Assembly (NCBI RefSeq): GCF_000338295.1
Contig: NZ_ANMO01000097.1
Location: 124,001-188,000 of the forward strand
DNA length: 64,000 nucleotides
Reading direction: 5' to 3'
Origin: Rhodopirellula europaea 6C
GTDB lineage: Bacteria > Planctomycetota > Planctomycetia > Pirellulales > Pirellulaceae
Part shown: in pieces, positions 45,050 through 54,607 of the stretch
How the letters are laid out: every line of letters starts with the position of its first letter
Position numbering within the stretch: the first letter of the stretch is position 1
Program-made: the position numbers and the translations under genes
Notes under the pieces: generated by a model
What the model was told of the DNA's origin: nothing
Seen by the model: the letters and a program-made list of their open reading frames with translations, nothing else
Database searches by the model: none

Positions 45050-47104
45050 ATGGATGCCGACAAAATCAAACAGTTCTTCATCTTCCACGGTGAAAAATTT
45101 GTCGTCGGAATTGTTGTTCTGGCGGCTGGTTGGATGGTCTATTCCGGTCTGAACATGCCTAACATGTTGGACGAAGTCCAACCGGAGCGCCTGACGGCGG
45201 ATGCCAACACGGTTCGCGCCAGCATCGACGAAGATCACAACGAAAACATTCTGCCTGATAGAGAACCTGTTTTCGACATCCTGGCCGAAACAGCTCGTAA
45301 GCGAACGCCTGTCGATGCGACCGCCTACAAAATGCCTCACTTGCTGGAACGCAAGACCATCGACACGTCGGTACGCCGAAAAGATCCGGTCGTTCACGCA
45401 CCTCTCGATTTGCGCGTCGACAGTCACATCGCGTCAATTGCGATTTGGTCGCGAAGCGGTGAGTATCCGTTGAAGGAGCTAGAAGGCGCGGAAGCGTTGG
45501 AAGTCGTCGAGCAAGAAAAACCTCGTCCCCGTAGCCGTCGCAGTCGTCGTGGTGGCGGAATGGATGAGATGATGGGGATGGGCGAAATGGGAATGGACGG
45601 AATGGGAATGGATCAAGGAATGGGCATGGAAATGTACGGTGCCGATATGGGCATGGGCATGGATCCTGGAATGATGGGAGGCATGGAGTCCATGTCAGCA
45701 ACCGCGGCCGGTCGCCGGTTCAACGCCAAACACAATTTCGGAGCCACACCGACCTCGAAAGATAGCAAGCTACCCGTTCCGCAATACGCATGGTTCATTT
45801 CCGGGACCGCCGTGATTCCTCACAAGGCGATGGCGGAGTCGTTTCGCGAGGCACTGCAGAGTGCAGAGGGATATCTTCCGATCCGTGACCAACCTCTGTA
45901 TTTCAATTACGAGGTGCAGCGAGCGGACGTCACGAACAAGAGTGTTGATGAGTTGACGGACGAAGATTGGGTTCTTCGCTACACCCGTGAGCAAAACGTA
46001 AAGCAAGCCGCGTTTTCATGGGCGGGCTACGCGCAAGAAGTGGTGCCCGAGGAATACCGAGATCTCAACGTTACAGGCTACATTCCGCCGGTTCTACTGA
46101 TGGACTACACCGACTTCGTTACACATCCGCTGATCCCAATGGTGTCGCGACGTGAAAAGCAAATGAAGGCTCGCGAAGAGATGATGCGGGAGGAGAAGTT
46201 CGGTGCCGATGATCTTGAATTGGCCGGTCCAGGTGCCAGTGGAATGGGCGGCATGGGGATGGATATGGGCATGGACATGGGCATGGACATGGGCATGGAC
46301 ATGGGAATGGATATGCAGATGGACATGGGAATGGGAGGCATGGGATCGTACGGCGGGATGGCGATGGTCGAAGAAGATCCCGTCGATTACAAGTTGATGC
46401 GTTTCTATGACTTCGCGAGCAATCAAGATCCAAACACCCCACGCCCCGGTCGCGATTATGTGTATCGCATGCGATTGGCGGTCGTAGACCCCAACTTTCC
46501 GGCCAACGCTCTACAGCAACCAAAGGTTTCGTCACTGTCGGGAGAGGTTTATCAACGAGTTTCAAAATTGATGGAAGCTGCCGAAGCAGACAAAGATCGC
46601 AAGGGGCACTTCCAACGTTGGTCCGATTGGAGTGAACCGAGCCCCGAGATATCGTTGCCGACTTTCAATAACTATTACGCTGGTCCGGTTGAAGTTTCAC
46701 GCGTGAAGGAGTTGGACGTCGCGGGCAAGAAAGTGGAGTACTCTCCAGAGCCGCCTAAAGCGAAAGCCGTCAATCTGGGCTACAACATCCAGTACAAGAC
46801 ATCGATGCCGGTTTGGATGGAGAGTTTGGAGCCCGGTTCGGTTCTGTCCTATGAAGGACCGGCTGAGTTAATTGATCCGATTGATCTTGTTGTCAAAAAG
46901 GTGGAAGATGCGAAGATAACTTCGCAAACCACCGTGATCGATATCGATGGTGGTCGAGTGCTGCCAATGACAGGTGAATCCGAATTGGAGGAGCCTGGAA
47001 TGATGCTGCTATTCGACGAGAATGGATCGTTGAAAGTGACCGGCGAAGTGGAAGATCAAGAGATGTATCGGATCTACTCCTTTGCCGAAGAACGCGGTCT
47101 GTAA
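45050..47104 (+). CDS. Second Met-Gly-Asp-rich membrane protein, PilP-like position
   Basis: The 684-residue protein starts with a short N-terminus and one membrane helix (about residues 15-33, FVVGIVVLAAGWMVYSGLNM), then a mostly polar extracytoplasmic chain. Two Met/Gly/Asp-rich segments occur: about residues 168-215 (GMGEMGMDGMGMDQGMGMEM) and 398-440 (GMDMGMDMGMDMGMDMQMDM). It has no lipobox, unlike classic PilP. I chose ATG 45050 over the in-frame start at 44942, because the membrane helix follows directly. It lies 195 bases after the preceding gene and ends 6 bases before holA. Function unknown. Confidence 0.8.
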   Translation: MDADKIKQFFIFHGEKFVVGIVVLAAGWMVYSGLNMPNMLDEVQPERLTADANTVRASIDEDHNENILPDREPVFDILAETARKRTPVDATAYKMPHLLERKTIDTSVRRKDPVVHAPLDLRVDSHIASIAIWSRSGEYPLKELEGAEALEVVEQEKPRPRSRRSRRGGGMDEMMGMGEMGMDGMGMDQGMGMEMYGADMGMGMDPGMMGGMESMSATAAGRRFNAKHNFGATPTSKDSKLPVPQYAWFISGTAVIPHKAMAESFREALQSAEGYLPIRDQPLYFNYEVQRADVTNKSVDELTDEDWVLRYTREQNVKQAAFSWAGYAQEVVPEEYRDLNVTGYIPPVLLMDYTDFVTHPLIPMVSRREKQMKAREEMMREEKFGADDLELAGPGASGMGGMGMDMGMDMGMDMGMDMGMDMQMDMGMGGMGSYGGMAMVEEDPVDYKLMRFYDFASNQDPNTPRPGRDYVYRMRLAVVDPNFPANALQQPKVSSLSGEVYQRVSKLMEAAEADKDRKGHFQRWSDWSEPSPEISLPTFNNYYAGPVEVSRVKELDVAGKKVEYSPEPPKAKAVNLGYNIQYKTSMPVWMESLEPGSVLSYEGPAELIDPIDLVVKKVEDAKITSQTTVIDIDGGRVLPMTGESELEEPGMMLLFDENGSLKVTGEVEDQEMYRIYSFAEERGL
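45551..45693 (+). repeat. Met/Gly/Asp-rich coding repeat 4
   Basis: It encodes GGGMDEMMGMGEMGMDGMGM and similar, in the second Met-rich gene. Confidence 0.8.
46241..46365 (+). repeat. Met/Gly/Asp-rich coding repeat 5 (MDMG)n
   Basis: The purest stretch, from 46258 on, encodes consecutive MDMG units through ATGGACATGGGC repeats. The unit is almost identical to repeat 2 of the previous gene. Confidence 0.9.
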
Positions 47105-47110
47105 TAGCGA

Positions 47111-48160
47111 ATGCCACGATTCAACGCCTTTGAATACCTTTCCTCGCCCGACTCTACTCAGGCGGGAAGTTCCATCGGCGTTGTTTACGGTGTCGATAGC
47201 ACGCTAAGAAAATGGGCAATCGATGCGATTGTCGGTGACAGCGAATGGACGCAAGTCGACGGCGAGGTTTGCAAGTGGTCGGATCTGCGCGACGATCTCG
47301 CCACGGCATCCTTGTTCGATTTCGACGGCGGTGACAAACGAACTCTCGTGGTTCGTTCCGCGGACAAGTTTTTATCTAATCATCGGCCTGAGATTGAAAA
47401 GTACGTGTCCGCCCCGGGTGATGCCACCCGGTTCGTTCTCGAACTGGAATCACTTGCCAGCAACACTCGTGTTTACAAAGCGGTCGACAAGGCTCATTTG
47501 CTGGTGGCTTGCACCAGTGCAACGGACGCGAAACTCGGCATCACCGCGGCATCACGCCGGAAGTTTCTAACTTCGTTTGTTGCCGATCGCCACAAAACGC
47601 AACTCGCTCCCGCCGCGGCGGACGCCTTGGTGGAGATGTTGGGCGAGGAGATCGGCATGCTGGATACGGAGATCGCGAAACTTGCGTTGTACGTCGACGT
47701 TGGCGGAAAGATTGAAGAACCTCTCGTTCGAGATGTTGTGGCCGGATGGCAGGGTAAAACCGTTTGGCAGATCACTGACGCAATCGCTGCCGGTGACGCA
47801 GCCGAAGCGTTGCGACAACTCGACAAACTCTTCAGCGGTGGGCAACGCGCGATCGCGTTGCTGCCTCAGATCGCGTGGTCTTTGCGACGTCTAGGAATGA
47901 CCACAGCAGCCATCGAATATCGCGAACGAAGCGGTCGTCCCTGGCAGTTCGAGGACGCATTGGCCGCCGGCGGAATTCGTCGTGGATTTGAAGTGCAGTC
48001 TGCGAAAAAGCAACTGCAGTCGATCGGCCGTGAAAGAGCCAAGCAATTGTTGCCTTGGCTGCTCGACGCCGACCTGCGTTTGAAGGGCACGCACAGTGCC
48101 GAAGGACGCGACCGATTCTTGCTCGAACAATTGATTCTAAAGCTAGCTCGGCAAAGCTGA
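47111..48160 (+). CDS. holA: DNA polymerase III subunit delta
   Basis: The delta subunit opens the beta sliding clamp in the clamp-loader complex. The 349-residue length and layout fit HolA: an N-terminal AAA-like domain without a functional P-loop (YGVDSTLRKWAIDAI, then SLFDFDGGDKRTLVVRSADKF), the segment KAVDKAHLLVACTS, a central helical domain, and a C-terminal domain with AAEALRQLDKLFSGGQRAIA and LLPQIAWSLRRL. It lies 6 bases after the second Met-rich gene, so it may be read from the same transcript. The 3' end is 14 bases from the convergent kinase gene. Confidence 0.9.
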   Translation: MPRFNAFEYLSSPDSTQAGSSIGVVYGVDSTLRKWAIDAIVGDSEWTQVDGEVCKWSDLRDDLATASLFDFDGGDKRTLVVRSADKFLSNHRPEIEKYVSAPGDATRFVLELESLASNTRVYKAVDKAHLLVACTSATDAKLGITAASRRKFLTSFVADRHKTQLAPAAADALVEMLGEEIGMLDTEIAKLALYVDVGGKIEEPLVRDVVAGWQGKTVWQITDAIAAGDAAEALRQLDKLFSGGQRAIALLPQIAWSLRRLGMTTAAIEYRERSGRPWQFEDALAAGGIRRGFEVQSAKKQLQSIGRERAKQLLPWLLDADLRLKGTHSAEGRDRFLLEQLILKLARQS

Positions 48161-48174
48161 GTCTCAATCGGATG

Positions 48175-50154
48175 CTAGGATGCGAACGCTTTGCGATTCT
48201 CCAGAGAGCCGGTGGAAGCTTCCCTTGGCCAAGTGAAGTGAAACGCCGAACCCTCGTTGATCTTTGATTCCACCCAAGCGTCGCAGCCCTGGACCTGGAC
48301 CAACCTTTTCACTAGGTGCAGCCCCATTCCCGTTCCGCGTCGCTCTTTGCCGCTTTCTAGGGTTTGGAACATCCCAAAGATACGTTCTTGGGAGCTCTCC
48401 GGAATACCAGGTCCGTTGTCGCGAACCGTGAAGTGATACGAGTCACCGGCGGTTTCCGTGGTCACGATCACTTGGCTGCTGTTCGCTGCGTGTTTGATGG
48501 CATTACCGAAAAGGTTGCGAAAGATTTGTTCCAATGGCCCGCGCGTGGTCGAAAGGCTCGGCATCGTTGCCGGCAGCACTAATTTCATTGTGGGCGGAGG
48601 TGACATGAATGTGAACAGTTCTGGCAACGCAACGTTCAGATCCACCCACTCCACGGCGCCGGTTTGCCGTGTTACGCGAGCGTAAGCGAGGAGATCGTTG
48701 AGTAACATGTCCATCCGACTGACTTGGGCTTGCAACATTTTTAGGTGTTCACGCACCTCTTGTCCAATTTGCGGTGGCATGTCCTCCTCGATCCATTCGG
48801 TCAGGTGCATGATTCCACGAAGCGGAGCCTTCAAGTCGTGCGAAGCGATGTAGGCAAACCGGTCCAGGTCTTCGTTACTGCGTTCCAATTCTTCTTGCTT
48901 GCGTTCCAAATCCATGGCGACTTGGTGACGTTCCGTGATGTCGCTGAAAGTTGCCAGCGTCATACATTGGTTCTCAATCTCGAGTGCCGCAGTGACCAGG
49001 CTGATTCGCATCGCATTCCCATCGGCACGCACGACCTCGAACTCGAACTGTGCGTTCGCTGACTGATTCATCGAACATCGATCTTTCGGTGGTGTTAGCT
49101 GTTCGTGAAATTCCGATGGAACCAGATCGATCAGCTGGATGTGCCGTCCTGGGGTCGGGCTCAGTTGATACATCGCCTCGATCCGCGAATTGATCAATCG
49201 AAGCTGCCGGTTTGAATCGATCAAGACGCTACCCAGTGGACTTCGCTCGAACAGGTTTCGGAACTGTTCTTCCTGGCTGGCCAGCGCGAGCTGAGTTTGT
49301 TCGATTTCTGTGATGTCAGTTCCGACGACCAGTATTCGTTTGTCATCCTTGTTGAGTGATGGCAGCGAATATTTGTCGATCAACATCTTGTAGTCATCGC
49401 CATTTTTATTTTCCAACGTTTCAGGAATGCGTCGAACGGGACGATTGCCGCGCAGTAGTTGGCGATCGGATGCTTGAAAGCGATCACCCTGTACGGGATA
49501 CACTTCGCTAGTGAGGCGGCCTTCGATTTGCTCGGGCGTCATTCCTGTGACATTGGCGGCGGCACGATTCACCCGAAGAATCCGATGGGACTCATCCTTG
49601 ATCCAAACGAAGGTTGGAATGGTATCCAGGATTGTTTGAATCTCTCGATGACTCGCCTCAAGTTCTTGCTTGCCCCGCAGACGCTCGTCCACATCGTGCA
49701 AGACCCCCAACCAAAACATCTCTTGTCGGTCTCGTAGTGCGATCTTGCGACCGCCTTCCTCCGTGTATCGATAGCTTCCGTCATCACGTCTCAAGCGATA
49801 CTGCAAGCGATATTGCTGATCGTTTCTGACCGTTCCATCCCAGCTGGCATGCTGCATGAATACCGCCCGGTCATCCGGGTGAACAAGGCCACACCAAACC
49901 TGAAATGCCTGCTCCGCTTCGGGAACATCATGGCCGAGCGAAGAAAAGCACAGTTGACTAAACAGTGGAGGGTGCGATCTGTCGTCTTCCTCGGCCTGCA
50001 ATGGACGCAAGTAGAAACCGCAGGTAGCAAGTTCCAGCACATCGAAGAAGAGTTCCCCGTGGGACTGGAGGTAGTCGCGGAGAGCTTTCATGCCAGGGTT
50101 GTTTGGATAGAAGGAATTGACGATTGTTTGCAGTGGTTCGTTAAACATCGTCAT
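48175..50154 (-). CDS. PAS-domain sensor histidine kinase, soluble
   Basis: The 659-residue protein has no membrane helix. It carries about three PAS/PAC units (QYRLQYRLRRDDGSYRYTEE, then a PAS around WIKDESHRILRVNRAAANVT and a third around LFERSPLGSVLIDSNRQLRL), then a HisKA domain with the phosphoacceptor His439 in ASHDLKAPLRG and a HATPase domain with N box FRNLFGNAIKHAAN, G1 VRDNGPGIPE and G2 GTGMGLHLVKRLV. It belongs to the bacteriophytochrome-like/SASA-type HWE-unrelated group with a coiled linker. No response regulator is next to it, so it is an orphan kinase. Confidence 0.92.
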   Translation of the reverse strand: MTMFNEPLQTIVNSFYPNNPGMKALRDYLQSHGELFFDVLELATCGFYLRPLQAEEDDRSHPPLFSQLCFSSLGHDVPEAEQAFQVWCGLVHPDDRAVFMQHASWDGTVRNDQQYRLQYRLRRDDGSYRYTEEGGRKIALRDRQEMFWLGVLHDVDERLRGKQELEASHREIQTILDTIPTFVWIKDESHRILRVNRAAANVTGMTPEQIEGRLTSEVYPVQGDRFQASDRQLLRGNRPVRRIPETLENKNGDDYKMLIDKYSLPSLNKDDKRILVVGTDITEIEQTQLALASQEEQFRNLFERSPLGSVLIDSNRQLRLINSRIEAMYQLSPTPGRHIQLIDLVPSEFHEQLTPPKDRCSMNQSANAQFEFEVVRADGNAMRISLVTAALEIENQCMTLATFSDITERHQVAMDLERKQEELERSNEDLDRFAYIASHDLKAPLRGIMHLTEWIEEDMPPQIGQEVREHLKMLQAQVSRMDMLLNDLLAYARVTRQTGAVEWVDLNVALPELFTFMSPPPTMKLVLPATMPSLSTTRGPLEQIFRNLFGNAIKHAANSSQVIVTTETAGDSYHFTVRDNGPGIPESSQERIFGMFQTLESGKERRGTGMGLHLVKRLVQVQGCDAWVESKINEGSAFHFTWPREASTGSLENRKAFAS

Positions 50155-50671
50155 TTTGACAACCGGCTCACCGCTTCATTTCGAGTCTGCTTGCTAAGTC
50201 TTTCGGTGTGAAATCGCGAAAAATCTGGTTTTTTCCCAGGAATCGCGAGTTTGCATGACTTTTGTTTGGCATCTGAAAGATTGGAATTGGGCGGATCCAT
50301 TCAACTGTTTTCAACGTCGCGAGGAGCAAGCAGATTGCATTGCGCTGTCGCTTTCCTGTGATTCAAACGCGATGCCGTTTAGCCAACTTGATTGGGGCAC
50401 TGCCGCACGCGGGCCAGAAGCATCGGTGCACAAGTCGTTTTGTCTTCGTCGACGACCGCTGCTAAGCAACTGCAATCCGATCAATCTCGGACGCGAATGA
50501 GTATTTGATTTTCGATCAGACCGCATGCGATATCTTTACGCTCTGCCGTTTGGATTTTCTACACAACACTGATGATTGAGTGATTCGCGTTGTCTGGAAG
50601 ATGTCGCCACGGTTTGATCGTCCTGTGCCGTGACATTCCCTTGCAACGCTTACCATTGCCGAAAAGTCTCA
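50155..50671. other. Intergenic region between the histidine kinase and the DUF1990 gene
   Basis: The 517 bases between divergent genes have no ORF I can support; an 81-codon frame at 50255 has no domain. Regulatory sites are expected but I cannot mark them. Confidence 0.35.
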
Positions 50672-51274
50672 ATGTTCACTTTGGCCAAGCCGACCCATCA
50701 ACAGCTTTTGCACAGAATCTCACAGCAGTCACGGTCATCGTTTAACTACCCCGACGTCGGTGCGAGTCAAAGGGCATTCCCAGATGGGTATGAACACCAT
50801 CGACATCGAGTTTCACTAGGAAACGGACGAGAAATCTTCGAAAGTGCGAAGGCGGCACTTGAGAACTGGCGTCAGTTCGATGTCGGATGGGTGGAGGCAT
50901 TTCCTGCGAACACCGCCATCACTGTCGGAAATACGATTGCGATTCGCGTGCGGATCTTCGGCGTGTGGGCGGTCGCGTTTGACCGCATCGTCGATGTCTT
51001 TGACGAGCAGAAGGAGAATTGCCATCGCTTCGGGTATTCAGTGGGGACATTGATGGAACATCCGGAGCAGGGCGAAGAGCGGTTTTTGATTGAGATGGAC
51101 GATGACTGCAAAGTGGATTACGAAGTCGCGGCGTTCTTTCGACCGAACACGCTGGCCGCGAAAATTGCTTGGCCGATCCTGCATCGACGATTCAATCGTT
51201 TTCGAAACCAATCCGCTGAGGCTTTGCAACTTGCATGTGCACCTGTGGCAGCCGAATACCCAATCGATGGTTAG
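50672..51274 (+). CDS. DUF1990-family protein
   Basis: The 200-residue protein fits the DUF1990 family: LTHQQLL-like N-terminus, FNYPDVGASQ early, then GREIFESAKAALENWRQFDV and the C-terminal RRFNRFRNQSAEAL signature. It has no signal peptide. Function is unknown; the fold is related to START-like lipid-binding domains in current family descriptions, which I treat as family knowledge only. The ATG at 50672 is preferred over the in-frame start at 50630. Confidence 0.85.
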   Translation: MFTLAKPTHQQLLHRISQQSRSSFNYPDVGASQRAFPDGYEHHRHRVSLGNGREIFESAKAALENWRQFDVGWVEAFPANTAITVGNTIAIRVRIFGVWAVAFDRIVDVFDEQKENCHRFGYSVGTLMEHPEQGEERFLIEMDDDCKVDYEVAAFFRPNTLAAKIAWPILHRRFNRFRNQSAEALQLACAPVAAEYPIDG

Positions 51275-51403
51275 GTAGGCAGGGGCCATGCGGCATCTAG
51301 ATCGTTGCAGCGAACGCCACGATCCCATGCACAACCGTGGCGAATTCCCAAACGAGTCACGCGATCATTTCAGATCAACTGTTTCGATCTGCTGTGCGTT
51401 TGG

Positions 51404-52216
51404 CTATCCCAATGAGACATCGAGGATCATCATCACGGTGAACCCGATCATGAGGCAGAGCGTTGCCAGATCTTCATTGCCTTCTTGGTGTGTTTCGGGA
51501 ATGAGTTCTTCCACGACGACATACACCATCGCCCCGGCGGCAAAGCTGAGGGCAAACGGCAGCACGGGGGCCGCGTAGACAACGATTGCTGCTCCAAAGA
51601 CCGCGGCGATCGGTTCAACGATTGCGGAGGCTTGAGCGATCAACCAAGATTTCGTCCTAGTCATACCTTCGCCACGCAGAGGCACGGCGACCGCGATGCC
51701 TTCGGGAAGGTTCTGAAGACCAATTCCAATCGCGAGTGCCGTCGCTCCACTCAACGTGGCCGATTCAATCTCAGCGGCTGCGCTGCCAAACGCGACTCCC
51801 ACCGCGAGCCCTTCGGGAATGTTGTGCAGTGTGATCGCTGCGATCAACAGGACGCTTCGTTGCCATGCTGTCTTGGGGCCTTCTGCGGATTCGGTTGGCA
51901 GACCACGGTGCAGGTGCGGCAGACTGCGGTCCAAGCCATACAGGAATGCACCTCCAACGAGAAAGCCGACCGCGGCAGGCAACCAACTTGGCCATCCTTG
52001 TTCGGAAGCGGCCTCGATCGATGGAGCGAGCAAGCTCCAATAGCTCGCTGCCAACATCACGCCGCCGGCGAACCCCAGCATCGCGTCGAAAAGTTTGCGA
52101 GGCACATTGGTCAGCCCGAACACCACCGCCGCGCCGAGTGCCGTGAGCGCCCATGTGAATACGCCGGCCAACAAGGCTTGGAGGACAGGAGTCTGTTGTT
52201 GCAGCCAATCGATCAT
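51404..52216 (-). CDS. ZIP-family metal transporter (ZupT-like)
   Basis: The 270-residue protein has eight hydrophobic helices and the ZIP signatures [12 protein letters not shown] and [10 protein letters not shown], where His-Asn-Pro-Glu-Gly residues bind the metal. It imports divalent cations such as zinc, iron or manganese into the cytoplasm. A His-containing loop ([11 protein letters not shown]) lies between helices 3 and 4. It is divergent from a CaCA exchanger with 180 bases between starts. I saw no clear Fur or Zur box in that gap. Confidence 0.92.
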   Translation of the reverse strand: MIDWLQQQTPVLQALLAGVFTWALTALGAAVVFGLTNVPRKLFDAMLGFAGGVMLAASYWSLLAPSIEAASEQGWPSWLPAAVGFLVGGAFLYGLDRSLPHLHRGLPTESAEGPKTAWQRSVLLIAAITLHNIPEGLAVGVAFGSAAAEIESATLSGATALAIGIGLQNLPEGIAVAVPLRGEGMTRTKSWLIAQASAIVEPIAAVFGAAIVVYAAPVLPFALSFAAGAMVYVVVEELIPETHQEGNEDLATLCLMIGFTVMMILDVSLG

Positions 52217-52396
52217 GAGTGTGAACGTGTTTGCCGAGGTGAGTTGTTGCGTCTCTTCCCGTGACGCTGCGTTTCAAAGGCAGTGAGCATTTCAAAAGCC
52301 CGGGGCCCGATGACAACGAGTGTACCGGCGATTCAGGCAACATCACTGCGCTCCGCCGAGATTGCACACGGCGCGCCACTTGCTCCGCGTGAAATC

Positions 52397-53455
52397 ATGT
52401 CTGTGTTGAATGAATTGTCGTTGCCGCTCAACGTTGTTGTGTTCGCTATTGGTGCAGCTTTGGTCTGGTTCGCTGGCACCAAGCTCAGTCAATACGTCGA
52501 TCTTTTCGCGGATCGAACTGGGATGGGCAAAGCGTTCGCCGGAGCCTTGTTACTAGGTGGAGCGACCAGCTTGCCTGAACTGGCGACAACGATCACGGCG
52601 TCCTGGTCGGGGGCAGCCCAGCTCGCCGGTGCAAACTTATTGGGCGGAGTGGTGATGCAAATCGCCGTGTTAGCGTTGATTGACGTTGCCGTCTTGCGCG
52701 GTCGGCCGCTCACGCTGTTTTCACCGAACTCGTCGTTGTTGATGGCCGGAGTCTTACTCATCGCGCTGGTCGCTTTGGCGTCAGCGGCGGTCTCGGCGGG
52801 CGAACTCTTTTCGTTTGCAGGAATCGGATTTTGGCCGGTCGCCTTGTTTCTCGCGTATGTCGGATCTATCTGGGTGATCTATCGCTACGAAGGCGACCCG
52901 CGATGGCAACCTCGCGGCGAAATTGCTCAACCGCCCGAGTCGGCTCGAGATTTGAAGGATGCCTATCAATCGGCGTATGAGTCCGTTTCGACGAAAAAAT
53001 TGATCGCTCTGTTCTTCGCCGCATCGTCCGTCGTTTTGGTGGGCGGATTTCTTGTTGCGAAAACCGGTGAATCGATTGCCGAGCAAACCGGGATCGGGCA
53101 AAGCTTTGTCGGCGCAACGTTGGTGGCACTGGCGACGAGTCTGCCGGAGGTCAGCACAACGTATTCGGCGGTCCGGTTCGGGGCGTATAGCATGGCCGCC
53201 GCGAATATCTTGGGCACCAACAGCCTGGAAGTCGCGTTGTTTTTGCCTGCGGACATGGCCTACCGGGATGGAGCGATTTTCGACGCGATGAATCCTTCGG
53301 ACGCTTTCTTGGCCGCCATCGGAATTGTTGTGACCGGCGTGTATTTGTGGGGAATCTTGGAACGACGCGACAAGACAGTGTTCGGCATGGGCGTCGATTC
53401 GTTCGCGGTTATGGTCGTGTATCTCGGCGGCTTAGCGATTTACTGGACGTTGTGA
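52397..53455 (+). CDS. Sodium/calcium exchanger-family (CaCA) membrane protein
   Basis: The 352-residue protein has about ten or eleven helices and the two alpha-repeats of the CaCA superfamily: GGATSLPELATTITA with GANLLGG in the first half and ALATSLPEVSTTYSA with ANILGTNSLEV in the second. It exchanges calcium or another cation for sodium or protons. Residues kept in the repeats, including the PE pair, suggest it is functional. I chose ATG 52397; an in-frame start at 52283 adds a poorly conserved tail. The divergent ZIP gene may hint at a shared metal-handling role. Confidence 0.88.
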   Translation: MSVLNELSLPLNVVVFAIGAALVWFAGTKLSQYVDLFADRTGMGKAFAGALLLGGATSLPELATTITASWSGAAQLAGANLLGGVVMQIAVLALIDVAVLRGRPLTLFSPNSSLLMAGVLLIALVALASAAVSAGELFSFAGIGFWPVALFLAYVGSIWVIYRYEGDPRWQPRGEIAQPPESARDLKDAYQSAYESVSTKKLIALFFAASSVVLVGGFLVAKTGESIAEQTGIGQSFVGATLVALATSLPEVSTTYSAVRFGAYSMAAANILGTNSLEVALFLPADMAYRDGAIFDAMNPSDAFLAAIGIVVTGVYLWGILERRDKTVFGMGVDSFAVMVVYLGGLAIYWTL

Positions 53456-53536
53456 TTTTTCTCGCTGAGTTTTTGGCATGTCGCTTGCGTGCAGTGCGTC
53501 TCAAACGACGACGTCTACTCAGTTGTTAGGAGCATC

Positions 53537-54607
53537 ATGTCAGAACAACAAACCACGAGTCAGCGCCCCGCCGTGATCGTGACCGGCAGCACGGGAATGC
53601 TGGGATATCCGGTTTGCCTGCGGCTCGCTGATGCTGGCTACCAAGTCTTTGGATTCGATCGGGTCGGTCTTCCCGAACCACCCAAGCAACATGAATTCGT
53701 TCGCGACATCCAGTGCGATATGGCTGACTCCGCGTCTGTCCGTGCCGCGATGAAGAAGGTCCATGAATTGACCGGCGGTCGCCTTGCCAGTGTCGTTCAC
53801 ATGGCGGCGTACTATGACTTTTCCGGTGAGGACAGCGATCTGTACGAGAAGGTCACCGTCAATGGAACCGACCGGCTTCTCAATCAACTCGAAGACTTTG
53901 AACTTGATCAGTTCGTATTCACCAGCACCATGCTCATCCACAAACCGTGTGAGGTCGGTGAACGAATTCGCGAAGACGATCCGTTGGAGGCCAAGTGGCC
54001 GTATCCCCAAAGCAAACTCGAGACCGAGAGATTGATTCGCGAGGGGCACCCGAACGTCCGTTCCGTTTTCTTACGAATCGGCGGAGTGTACACGGACTAT
54101 GGCCGACAACCGACGCTCGTCCAACAGATCAAACGCATCTATGAAAAAGATTTCCAAGGGCACTTCTTCCCGGGCGATCCGGAGGCTGGCCAATCCGCGG
54201 TGCACTTGGATGACACGGTCGAGTCGATCGTGCGCACGGTGGAGCGACGGGCTGACATCGAAGCCAAAACGGCCATTCTGATCGGCGAGCCAGATCCGCT
54301 TTCGTACCGAACTCTCCAAGACCGGATCGGAATGGAACTTCACGGCAAAGATTGGGCGACGCTGTATGTTCCTTCCGCGCTTGCAAAGGTCGGGGCGGCG
54401 GTGACGGATGTGGTCCAACGAGGCGACGCGTTCATCAAACCATTCATGATCGACATGGCCGACGATCACTATGCGCTCGACATTTCTCGGGCCAAAGAGT
54501 TGCTGGGTTGGGAACCGCAACGCAGTCTTTCGGAGACGCTGTCGACGATAACCGGTCAGCTCAAATCCGACCCAGACACTTGGTATCGAAAGAATGGGTT
54601 GAAGTGA
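53537..54607 (+). CDS. NAD-dependent epimerase/dehydratase (SDR superfamily)
   Basis: The extended SDR fold is shown by the cofactor motif [20 protein letters not shown] (a GxxGxxG variant) and [13 protein letters not shown]. The place of the catalytic YxxxK is taken by [11 protein letters not shown] (Tyr and Lys present) and a Thr-Ser-Thr stretch before it ([11 protein letters not shown]). It likely oxidises, reduces or epimerises a nucleotide sugar or related substrate; which one is not visible. It has AGGAGC upstream. Its stop overlaps the start of the VKOR-like gene (TGATG), so the operon is translationally coupled. Confidence 0.9.
   Translation: MSEQQTTSQRPAVIVTGSTGMLGYPVCLRLADAGYQVFGFDRVGLPEPPKQHEFVRDIQCDMADSASVRAAMKKVHELTGGRLASVVHMAAYYDFSGEDSDLYEKVTVNGTDRLLNQLEDFELDQFVFTSTMLIHKPCEVGERIREDDPLEAKWPYPQSKLETERLIREGHPNVRSVFLRIGGVYTDYGRQPTLVQQIKRIYEKDFQGHFFPGDPEAGQSAVHLDDTVESIVRTVERRADIEAKTAILIGEPDPLSYRTLQDRIGMELHGKDWATLYVPSALAKVGAAVTDVVQRGDAFIKPFMIDMADDHYALDISRAKELLGWEPQRSLSETLSTITGQLKSDPDTWYRKNGLK

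Noticed and set aside
44141-45427. His-rich minus-strand frame (HAHATTHAHATTH-like) that looks metal-binding
   Set aside because: The His runs are the mirror of Met-Gly codons on the plus strand (ATGGGC reads as GCCCAT). The frame spans two plus-strand genes and a gap, so it is an artefact.
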